The notes under the pieces: model-generated
Seen by the model: the letters and a program-made list of their open reading frames with translations, nothing else
Databases searched by the model: none
What the model was told of the DNA's origin: nothing
NCBI RefSeq assembly: GCF_019343495.1
Contig: NZ_CP072551.1
Span: forward strand, 1-64,000
DNA: 64,000 nt
Direction: 5' to 3'
From: Acinetobacter lwoffii
GTDB lineage: Bacteria > Pseudomonadota > Gammaproteobacteria > Pseudomonadales > Moraxellaceae
Shown here: piece by piece, positions 24,972-31,544 of the stretch
Position numbering within the stretch: the first letter of the stretch is position 1
Layout: the number at the start of each line of letters is the position of its first letter
Made by a program: the position numbers and the translations under genes

Positions 24972-25002
24972 AAAAAACCCCGGCATCCTGCCGGGGTTTT
25001 TT
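24972..25002. terminator. Strong bidirectional terminator upstream of higB
   Basis: CCCCGGCA, loop TCC, TGCCGGGG, with A6 before and T6 after. It would shield higBA from outside transcription. The sequence to its right (25005-25170) holds a small hairpin TGTACGC/GCGTACA (25149-25166) but no convincing gene. Confidence 0.88.
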
Positions 25003-25180
25003 GTATTGGTTCGCTCGGTATAACTCCTGTCGTACCTTACAGTCCTTGTGCTTATCTCTTGTTATTCTTGTATGGAACTTCCTGTTCCCGATGAGTTCAT
25101 CATAGGAAAATTCCACTGTCCCAGGTAGCCGCAAAGGGCCGAGATTTATGTACGCCAGAGCGTACAAAATAGCCTAAATT

Positions 25181-25203
25181 TTATCCACAAAAAATGTGGA
25201 TAA
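25181..25203. promoter_or_regulatory. Inverted pair of perfect DnaA boxes
   Basis: TTATCCACA (25181-25189) and TGTGGATAA (25195-25203) face each other across AAAAA. AT-rich DNA follows to about 25290. This could be a vestigial or accessory replication origin carried by the higBA-side module. No iterons or rep gene are next to it. Confidence 0.55.
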
Positions 25204-25298
25204 TTTTAAGCATTCAAGCATTGATAAAATTTAAAAAATCGCAAAATCGACTACTTTTTAAACAAATTTATTGGCAAGAACTATCAAAACTGCTCATA

Positions 25299-25330
25299 AA
25301 AAAGCCGACTTGTTTCAAAATCGGCTTTTT
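25299..25330. terminator. Intrinsic terminator
   Basis: AAAAAGCCGA (25299-25308) and TCGGCTTTTT (25321-25330) form the stem. On the minus strand it lies about 85 bp past the GlxA-type regulator's stop, outside the pdif cassette. Confidence 0.8.
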
Positions 25331-25392
25331 GCGGTTTTTATGATCAGGATGAATTTTTTAAGTTATTGATTTAAATGTTAATATACAAGTGT

Positions 25393-25420
25393 ATTTCGTA
25401 TAATCGCCATTATGTTAAAT
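25393..25420. other. pdif site, left border of the GlxA/MBL/isochorismatase cassette
   Basis: XerC arm ATTTCGTATAA (9 of 11), spacer TCGCCA, XerD arm TTATGTTAAAT (11 of 11). Orientation is C then D. The stop codon of the regulator gene (25415-25417) is inside the XerD arm, so cassette and site are tightly joined. The opposite-facing site is at 28048. Confidence 0.9.
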
Positions 25421-26386
25421 GGGTGGATTATTTTCATTAATGATCCCAAAAGCTTTTCTCCATGCCTGAGGGCTGGTGCCATATTTTTCACGAAAATTTT
25501 TTCTAAATGACACGGTATTATTAAAACCTGAAAGCTCGGTTATCTTTTCGATAGACAAGTTTGTCGTTTCTAAAAGTTCACAACTTAATCTGATTCTTTC
25601 AGTATTCAGCCAATCGACTAGGGTCATGCCTGTCGCTTTCTTAAAATGCCGTGTGAACGTCCTGCGTGTCATATGTGTCCGTTCAGCGAGGCTTTCAATA
25701 TTATGTTGTAAAGCTAAATTCTTTCTTAAAAAATCAAGTAATACATTAATTTGTGCATCTTGGCTCGATTCTGCGACTGGCTGTTCAATAAACTGAGCTT
25801 GCCCACCTTCACGGTGAGGCGGGATCACCATTACTCTAGAGACTTTATTCGCAATTCGTGCATTATAGATTTCTCGTACCAAATATAGGCAGCAGTCTAA
25901 TGCTGCACCTGTTCCAGCAGAGGTTACAATCCTTTGGTCTTCTACATACAGGGCATCATGATCAAGTTGAACCTGTGGAAACCGCTCACTGAAATCTTGT
26001 TCAGCCATCCAGTGCGTAGCTGCTTTTTTATGGTCAAGTAAACCAGCATATGCCAGTGCATAAGTTCCATAGCATAACCCTACAATTCTAATTCCAGTCT
26101 GATATGCACAATTTAGGGCATCGATAAGTACTTGTTCAGGCTCGTGATTAAAATCATCCCACCCAGGAATAATAATAAGATCCGACTCTTTAATGAGCTC
26201 GACCCCACCATCAGGGATAATCATCATAGACTGTTCTGTTGTTACGGGCTGGCCATCTATAGAAAAAATTTTCAGATCAAATAAGGGTTTATCTTCAATC
26301 TTGATATTGAAAATGATATGGGGGATAGAGAAGTGAAATGGATTTATATTGGGATAAACGAACAATCCAATCACTGGTATAGCCAT
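25415..26386 (-). CDS. GlxA-type transcription regulator (DJ-1/PfpI domain plus AraC HTH)
   Basis: The 323-residue regulator has an amidase-like DJ-1/PfpI sensor domain (about residues 1-190; ELIKESDLIIIPGWDD, GIRIVGLCYGTYALAYAG with the elbow Cys) and a C-terminal AraC double HTH (about 215-315; NIESLAERTHMTRRTFTRHF, ITELSGFNNTVSFRKNFREKYG). ATG 26386 with GAGGT upstream is chosen; the frame is open for 35 more codons. It is divergent from the secreted MBL-fold gene across paired TTGTCC sites, so it probably controls that gene and the isochorismatase. Confidence 0.88.
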   Translation of the reverse strand: MAIPVIGLFVYPNINPFHFSIPHIIFNIKIEDKPLFDLKIFSIDGQPVTTEQSMMIIPDGGVELIKESDLIIIPGWDDFNHEPEQVLIDALNCAYQTGIRIVGLCYGTYALAYAGLLDHKKAATHWMAEQDFSERFPQVQLDHDALYVEDQRIVTSAGTGAALDCCLYLVREIYNARIANKVSRVMVIPPHREGGQAQFIEQPVAESSQDAQINVLLDFLRKNLALQHNIESLAERTHMTRRTFTRHFKKATGMTLVDWLNTERIRLSCELLETTNLSIEKITELSGFNNTVSFRKNFREKYGTSPQAWRKAFGIINENNPPI

Positions 26387-26421
26387 TCGATCTACCTCTC
26401 TAAAATAATAAATATAGCATG

Positions 26422-26459
26422 TTGTCCCAATAGTTTCGATGATTGTCCTTAAGGACAAT
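26422..26459. promoter_or_regulatory. Probable AraC-type operator in the divergent promoter
   Basis: TTGTCC recurs at 26422 and 26443, exactly 21 bp apart, the usual spacing for the two HTH modules of AraC dimers. The second copy is half of a perfect 18-bp palindrome, ATTGTCCTTAAGGACAAT (26442-26459). The element lies between the regulator and the MBL-fold gene. Confidence 0.65.
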
Positions 26460-26518
26460 TTTTTTGTTTGATGATTTCTATCATGATTCAAGTATGACTA
26501 AATGATTGGATCTAGAAC

Positions 26519-27403
26519 ATGAATAAAATTTTAAGTAGCTCTGTTATTGCACTCTCTCTGGCAATGGCTTCAGTCCATTTATATGCGAATGATAAAGTGG
26601 TTCAGCGAGATACCTCTAAAGTGACGCATATACAAGAAATTCGCAATGCAACGATTAAAGTAACCTATGCTGATACGACTTTTTTAATTGACCCAATGTT
26701 TGCTAAAAAAGGGTTCTATGAAGGTTTTCCTGATACTCATCGTAGCTATTTACGGAATCCATTAGTCGATTTGCCTATTAAGCCTGAAACGATTTTAGAA
26801 GGTGTAGATGCGGTAATCGTGACCCATACACATTTAGATCATTGGGATGATGCAGCACAAGCGACTATTCCGAAAAACATGCCGTTGTTTGTACAAAATA
26901 CAGAAGACCAAAAAGTCATTCAGTCACAAGGCTTCAAAGATGTTCGTGTATTAACGCAAGCAACTTTTGAAGGGATTAAGCTCACTAAAACTGGTGGTCA
27001 ACACGGTACTGATGCCATGTACCGTATTCCTAAGCTTAAAGCTGGATTAGGCGAAGCAATGGGTGTGGTATTTGAAGCTGCGGGCCATGAAATGGTTTAT
27101 GTAGCTGGTGATACCATCTGGCGTTCTGAAGTTGATCAAGCGATTCAAACATTTAAACCTGATGTGATTGTATTGAATACAGGTAACGCCTTGGTTAATG
27201 GCTTTAAAGAATCCATTATTATGGGTAAAGAAGATACTTATCGCGCAACTCAGAAAGCACCAAATGCCAAAGTTATTGCTGTTCACATGGATGCCATTAA
27301 CCACATGTCGGTAACACGTGCTCAGCTTGCAGAATATGTAAAAGACAAAGGAATTCAAGATAAGGTTTTAATTCCTATCGATGGTGAAACACTTTCTTTC
27401 TAA
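26519..27403 (+). CDS. Exported metallo-beta-lactamase-fold hydrolase (UlaG-like)
   Basis: The 294-residue protein begins with a signal peptide (SVIALSLAMASVHLYA, cut about residue 23), so it acts in the periplasm. The zinc motif HTHLDHWD at about residue 101, GQHGTD, VAGDT and the later His in VHMDAINH are the MBL-fold metal ligands. The overall pattern is closer to the UlaG/L-ascorbate lactonase-like group than to true beta-lactamases, so the substrate is open. It is followed by the isochorismatase-like gene on the same strand (84-bp gap) inside the same pdif cassette. Confidence 0.85.
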   Translation: MNKILSSSVIALSLAMASVHLYANDKVVQRDTSKVTHIQEIRNATIKVTYADTTFLIDPMFAKKGFYEGFPDTHRSYLRNPLVDLPIKPETILEGVDAVIVTHTHLDHWDDAAQATIPKNMPLFVQNTEDQKVIQSQGFKDVRVLTQATFEGIKLTKTGGQHGTDAMYRIPKLKAGLGEAMGVVFEAAGHEMVYVAGDTIWRSEVDQAIQTFKPDVIVLNTGNALVNGFKESIIMGKEDTYRATQKAPNAKVIAVHMDAINHMSVTRAQLAEYVKDKGIQDKVLIPIDGETLSF

Positions 27404-27487
27404 AGTAACTTAAAGAAATGGAATACTTCCACTTCTTTAAAAACCTAAGTAGAACAAAACAAATATTAGTTAAGTAAAGGAACAGAT

Positions 27488-28030
27488 ATGTCAAAATCAG
27501 CTTTATTAGTTATCGACTTACAAAATGAATATCTACCTACAGGTAAATTACCATTGGTAAATATTGAACAAGCTGCTGCTAATGCAGTGAAAGTAATTGC
27601 GAAAGCCCGTCAACAGGGTACTCAAGTGATTCATGTCCAACATATTGCTGATGCTGAATCTCCTATATTTGAACCTAGCTCAAATGGTATTGAATTTCAG
27701 GACACAGTTAAGCCGCAAGAAGATGAATCTGTGATCATTAAAAATCACATCAATGCGTTCTTAAACACGAATCTCAAAGAAATTTTAGATAGCAATCAAG
27801 TGACTGAGTTAGTCGTGATTGGTGCTATGACGCATATGTGTGTTGATGCTGCTGTTCGTGCTGCTTCTGATTTTGGTTATAAGGTAAAAGTGATACATGA
27901 TGCTTGTGCAACACTAGACTTGGAATTTAATGGCGTTAAAGTACCTGCTGGTCATGTCCATGCAACATTAATGGCCGCTTTTGAATTTGCATATGCTCAA
28001 GTAATATCAACTGAAGATTATGTTAGCTAA
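27488..28030 (+). CDS. Isochorismatase-like cysteine hydrolase
   Basis: The 180-residue protein has the catalytic triad pattern: Asp in LLVIDLQNEY (residue about 10), Lys in IIKNHINAF (about 87) and the nucleophilic Cys in GAMTHMCVDAA (about 118), preceded by a cis-peptide-type turn. These proteins hydrolyse amides or imides such as nicotinamide, carbamates or peroxyureidoacrylate. No siderophore synthesis genes are nearby, so isochorismate itself is unlikely. AAGGAACAG precedes ATG 27488. The gene ends 17 bp before the pdif site. Confidence 0.88.
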   Translation: MSKSALLVIDLQNEYLPTGKLPLVNIEQAAANAVKVIAKARQQGTQVIHVQHIADAESPIFEPSSNGIEFQDTVKPQEDESVIIKNHINAFLNTNLKEILDSNQVTELVVIGAMTHMCVDAAVRAASDFGYKVKVIHDACATLDLEFNGVKVPAGHVHATLMAAFEFAYAQVISTEDYVS

Positions 28031-28047
28031 AGACTAAGATTTCCTAA

Positions 28048-28075
28048 AATTAACATAATACACGTTATTCGAAGT
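28048..28075. other. pdif site, right border of the GlxA/MBL/isochorismatase cassette
   Basis: XerD arm AATTAACATAA (10 of 11), spacer TACACG, XerC arm TTATTCGAAGT (10 of 11). Orientation is D then C, opposite to the site at 25393, as expected for the two borders of one pdif module. Confidence 0.9.
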
Positions 28076-28076
28076 C

Positions 28077-28105
28077 AAAAATGGGAGCCTTTAGCTCCCA
28101 TTTTT
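28077..28105. terminator. Terminator next to pdif and the second antitoxin
   Basis: AAAAATGGGAGC (28077-28088) and GCTCCCATTTTT (28094-28105) around CTTTA. It starts 2 bp beyond the XerC arm. It can end both the isochorismatase transcript (+) and the antitoxin transcript (-). Confidence 0.88.
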
Positions 28106-28119
28106 ACTATATTTTTTAA

Positions 28120-28425
28120 TTAGCTAAGAGCTTCTCTAACAAAAGAAGGATCTTTGATAAACAGCTTAATTAAGGATTGTGCTGCTTTAGATGGTTTACG
28201 TACACCTTGTTCCCAACTTTCCAAAGTACGCACAGATACACCTAAAGTTTCGGCAAATTCACGTTGGCTTAACTCTGATTTTTGGCGAGCTAAAGCGACA
28301 TCAGTCTGAGTAATGGTATAAGTTTTGACTGGAGCATTGGCAAGCATTTCATCTACTGCCATAAGTAATTCAGCACCAATATCTCGTTCAGCATCACGGC
28401 TTACAATATCATTTGAGCGATTCAT
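28120..28425 (-). CDS. XRE-family antitoxin, toxin partner truncated
   Basis: The 101-residue protein has a helical N-terminal region and a C-terminal XRE HTH (about 45-95; ALARQKSELSQREFAETLGV, TLESWEQGVRKPS), as in HigA/RelB-like antitoxins of RelE toxins. It overlaps the upstream toxin frame by 17 bp. Since IS6 removed the toxin's start and the operon promoter, it may be silent or expressed from the IS. Confidence 0.8.
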   Translation of the reverse strand: MNRSNDIVSRDAERDIGAELLMAVDEMLANAPVKTYTITQTDVALARQKSELSQREFAETLGVSVRTLESWEQGVRKPSKAAQSLIKLFIKDPSFVREALS

Positions 28426-28611
28426 TTAACTTCTCCACTAAAGCACGTAGTACTTTTTTATCGAGTTGATCAACAGCAGATTTCCCATAAATGGTAAGTA
28501 ACCATATTTGTCCATTAGCTAGACGGTTGTAATAGATTACTCTGACTCCACCGCTTTTACCTGTCTTACCAGATCCCCAACGAACTTTACGTATTCCTCC
28601 TGAGTTAGGTT
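28409..28611 (-). pseudogene. RelE/HigB-like toxin, 5' end removed by IS6
   Basis: The surviving frame encodes a RelE-type end: RKVRWGSGKTGKSGGVRVIYY and then ANGQIWLLTIYGKS. The usual roughly 110 residues are reduced to about 67; the first bases of the open frame are IS6 terminal sequence. The toxin is almost certainly inactive. Confidence 0.8.
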
Positions 28612-29430
28612 GGCACTGTTGCAAATAGAGATTTGAGTCGATGATGTTCCCTTTAAAAAGTACTTAGAGACCGAAAACCCTGTTGATTAGACACACTTCA
28701 CCCTGAGGCTGACCATAATAAAATGACGATGCTTGTCCTTTACGTAGTGCACGCATGACTTCAATACCTTTAATTGTGGCATAAGCCGTCTTCATAGATT
28801 TGAATCCTAATGTGGCCCTGATGATCCGCTTTAGCTTGCCATGATCACATTCAATCACGTTATTTTTATACTTAATCTGCCTGTGCTCAAGGTCTGGTGG
28901 ACATTTACCTTCCCGTTTTAACCGTGATAAAGCACGTCCATATGTGGGTGCTTTATCCGTGTTGATCACTTGTGGAATTTGCCACTTCTTCACATTATTT
29001 AAAATTTTTCCAAGAAAACAATATGCTGATTTGGTATTACGTCTAGAAGAAAGATAAAAATCAATGGTATCGCCACGTTGATCGACTGCACGATACAGAT
29101 AAGACCATCGTCCATTCACTTTTACATAGGTTTCATCAATATGCCACGAGCTCAGATCTGTAGGATTACGCCAATACCAGCGTAAACGTTTTTCTATTTC
29201 AGGAGCATAACGTTGAACCCAACGGTAAATAGTCGTGTGATCAACATTCACACCCCGTTCGGCCAGCATTTCCTGCAGTTCACGATAGCTAATGCCATAT
29301 TTACAATACCAGCGCACAGCCCAAAGAATGATTTCGCCCTGAAAATGCCGACCATGGAAAGGATTCATATGCTGCACCTTTAGCTAAAACAGTCTTAAGC
29401 TTACCATTCGTGGTTATTTGCAACAGTGCC
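28612..29430 (-). mobile_element. IS6-family element (IS1006/IS1008-like), copy 3
   Basis: Ends GGCACTGTTGC at 28612 and complement at 29430, 819 bp. The flanks GTTAGGTT and AAATTTTC do not match. With copy 1 it bounds 22182-28611 as a direct-repeat segment that could move as an IS26-type translocatable unit. Confidence 0.93.
28664..29368 (-). CDS. IS6-family transposase, copy 3
   Basis: The protein is identical to that of copy 1 (21415-22119), with the same start choice (MNPFHGRHF) and complete DDE core. Identity of two copies 6.4 kb apart points to recent spread. Confidence 0.95.
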   Translation of the reverse strand: MNPFHGRHFQGEIILWAVRWYCKYGISYRELQEMLAERGVNVDHTTIYRWVQRYAPEIEKRLRWYWRNPTDLSSWHIDETYVKVNGRWSYLYRAVDQRGDTIDFYLSSRRNTKSAYCFLGKILNNVKKWQIPQVINTDKAPTYGRALSRLKREGKCPPDLEHRQIKYKNNVIECDHGKLKRIIRATLGFKSMKTAYATIKGIEVMRALRKGQASSFYYGQPQGEVCLINRVFGL

Positions 29431-29529
29431 AAATTTTCTTGGTGAAAAGCCTTCTTTTCTTGACTCAAGCATTAATGCAGTACGATCTTCAAAGTTAAGA
29501 TGATGGTATGACAATTTTATATACTCCAT
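29431..29529 (-). pseudogene. IS30-type transposase N-terminal fragment
   Basis: About 33 residues (MEYIKLSYHHLNFEDRTALM...) resemble the start of IS30-family transposases, whose N-terminus carries Y-x-LS-x-EER-type sequence before the HTH. The frame runs straight into the IS6 end, which removed the rest. Confidence 0.45.
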
Positions 29530-29654
29530 ACCCTTTAAATTAATTAGGTGGTTTATGTCGCACTTCAAGTTTTACTCTGCCTTGCCTCTAATATTATTGA
29601 GAAACTGATTGATCAAAGTATTTCAAATTAAGAAATAAATAATTTTATATTTAG

Positions 29655-29686
29655 CTCTGATGGGATAACCATCAGGGTATTTTTTT
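29655..29686 (+). terminator. Orphan intrinsic terminator
   Basis: CTGATGG (29657-29663) and CCATCAG (29669-29675) form the stem, and GGTATTTTTTTG follows. The gene it once served has been lost to IS activity. Confidence 0.75.
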
Positions 29687-29719
29687 GTCATTAAAATCTA
29701 ATTTGAGACATCATTATGA

Positions 29720-30000
29720 ATGATTTTTTTTAGAAACGAATCGAAGCATCAAAATCAATGACATTGAAGTTCGTCAGATACAGATGAAAGACTTCGATAC
29801 CTGGGCAATCCATACTGAGCCGTTAAAGAACTTCATTAAAGACCAAAATCATTCAAGTGTACAACCATGGCATGTGTTACTGATCTGAACAATGAATCAC
29901 TGGTAGAATTTGCTGCTGAGGAACATGGATTTAAAGAGCTACTTAGTGAAGTCATGAAAATGAATTACGGTGCATTTCAAAACTATGTTATCGCTTGAAC
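29720..30000 (+). pseudogene. Decayed small reading frames, possibly phage-derived
   Basis: Frames such as INDIEVRQIQMKDFDTWAIHTEP, stopping near 29888, and then NNESLVEFAAEEHGFKELLSEV in another phase look like one broken gene of about 85 residues. The composition suggests a phage or plasmid accessory protein, but no family is recognised. The rest up to 30295 shows no gene and no TPP-riboswitch-like motif. Confidence 0.35.
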
Positions 30001-30295
30001 TGAGGATCAGAAAGCTTGTTTGAATTGATGTATTTCATCCGCAGATTATGCGCGAATGCTAAGAAATCTGGAGTTCGAATATTAACCAAAAAGAAGATCA
30101 TTTCTTGATTTATGCGAGAGATCTATTTTATTTTTATATTTATAAGGCTAAACTTGCCTTCAATTTAATACTGGTATGTACCACTTAATTTTAGGGTGTG
30201 TCTTCAATATTAAATGTATTTAAAAATACTGTTTTGCATGTTCGCCTAAACGATGATTTTCCATTATTAGATAATGATCTAGCTCAGGAATAGTG

Positions 30296-31504
30296 ATGAT
30301 GACCATAATTACCAATGATTTAGGTCATGGTATGGGCAATGCCTGGGAAAATAAAGACTGGGCACATATTTCTGATCCAGAATTACAAAGCCTGCAGCAG
30401 CATTATTCCTGTTTACAAGGTCATATTCAGATTTTGTGGTGTAGTCCCCGGCCATTTTCATCTGCGGCGCTGGTCAAGGTGGAGCAGGATTTTGTGAGCA
30501 GGGATGAAGCAGTCGCGCATCAGTATTTGATCAAGCGCAGTCATTGTTCATTTCGTCGTGCCCACGATATTTTACAGGAGCATGCCGTTCTTCAGCATTT
30601 AGCCAGCAAAGAAATTCCTGTTGCAGCATTGATTAGGTCAAATCAAGATCTGACTGCTTTAGAGGTGGGTGACTGGACCTATGAAGTTTATGCAAAAGCA
30701 GCCGGTTTAGATCTGTATGCAGATCAGCAATCCTGGAAACCTTTTTTCTATGCTGAACATGCCGCCAAGGCAGGGGCTTTACTGGCCAGACTACATCTGG
30801 CGATGCAGGATTTTCCCGAACAGCAGGGCAGATCAGCATCTTATTTGGTTTCCAATCAGCAGCTTTTAGACAGTGAAAATATCATTACAGCCATTCAACA
30901 GCGCATTGCAAACAGTTCAGAATTAAGCCGTTATTTTGCCGATAAAAATTTAGATCCTTACTTTTTAGATCGAATCTTACAGGTTCACCAGCGTATTCAG
31001 CCTGTATTGCAACAGGCAAGCAAAATTTGGACCCATAACGATTTACACGCTTCTAATCTGTTTTGGTCAGCGCCGGATGCCAAAGCTGAAATTACTGCCG
31101 TAATTGATTTTGGTTTATCTGACCGAAACTCTGCACTTTATGATCTGGCTGTGACGATTGAACGTAATTTCATTGATTGGTTGGAATTAGAGCAGAGCCC
31201 ACATATTCAGATTGATGAAGCTGGTTTAACCGCCTTTCTACATGCTTATTTTTCTGAAGTACATCCACAAGAAGATTTTAGTATTTTGCCAGAACTACTG
31301 AAAATCGTGCATTTGGATTTCGCTTTTTCAGAGCTTGAGTATTTTGTTGGGATTACTCAAAACCAGCAACATGCAGATGCTGCTTATTACGACTGGATTA
31401 TCGGTCATGTGGACTGGTTCTTTGGCGAACAAGGTCAACAATTTACCCAGACCTTAACCCGGCCCATTCAAGATGAATTGCAATCTTCTCAATGCTCTCT
31501 CTAA
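30296..31504 (+). CDS. APH-family small-molecule kinase, first gene of the PnuC operon
   Basis: The 402-residue protein has the aminoglycoside phosphotransferase/choline kinase fold: nucleotide-binding N-lobe (about 60-150), catalytic loop THNDLHASNLFW (Asp and Asn) and the metal-binding IDFGLSDRNSALYDLA motif. AGGAA (30286-30290) fits ATG 30296. It is followed at 40 bp by a TonB receptor and then PnuC. A kinase that traps the imported vitamin-like substrate (for example thiamine, as ThiK does) is the likely role (inference). Antibiotic modification is unlikely from context. Confidence 0.8.
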   Translation: MMTIITNDLGHGMGNAWENKDWAHISDPELQSLQQHYSCLQGHIQILWCSPRPFSSAALVKVEQDFVSRDEAVAHQYLIKRSHCSFRRAHDILQEHAVLQHLASKEIPVAALIRSNQDLTALEVGDWTYEVYAKAAGLDLYADQQSWKPFFYAEHAAKAGALLARLHLAMQDFPEQQGRSASYLVSNQQLLDSENIITAIQQRIANSSELSRYFADKNLDPYFLDRILQVHQRIQPVLQQASKIWTHNDLHASNLFWSAPDAKAEITAVIDFGLSDRNSALYDLAVTIERNFIDWLELEQSPHIQIDEAGLTAFLHAYFSEVHPQEDFSILPELLKIVHLDFAFSELEYFVGITQNQQHADAAYYDWIIGHVDWFFGEQGQQFTQTLTRPIQDELQSSQCSL

Positions 31505-31544
31505 ACCCAGCATCATCACCCACTTCACAGACATAAGGTTTCGT

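Noticed and set aside
24913..25167. 84-codon frame on the minus strand
   Set aside because: It runs through the strong terminator and the higBA operator, has no family resemblance and poor start signals.
30120..30295. Possible TPP riboswitch before the kinase/TonB/PnuC operon
   Set aside because: The conserved THI-box cores (CTGAGA, and the ACCTGA region) were not found.
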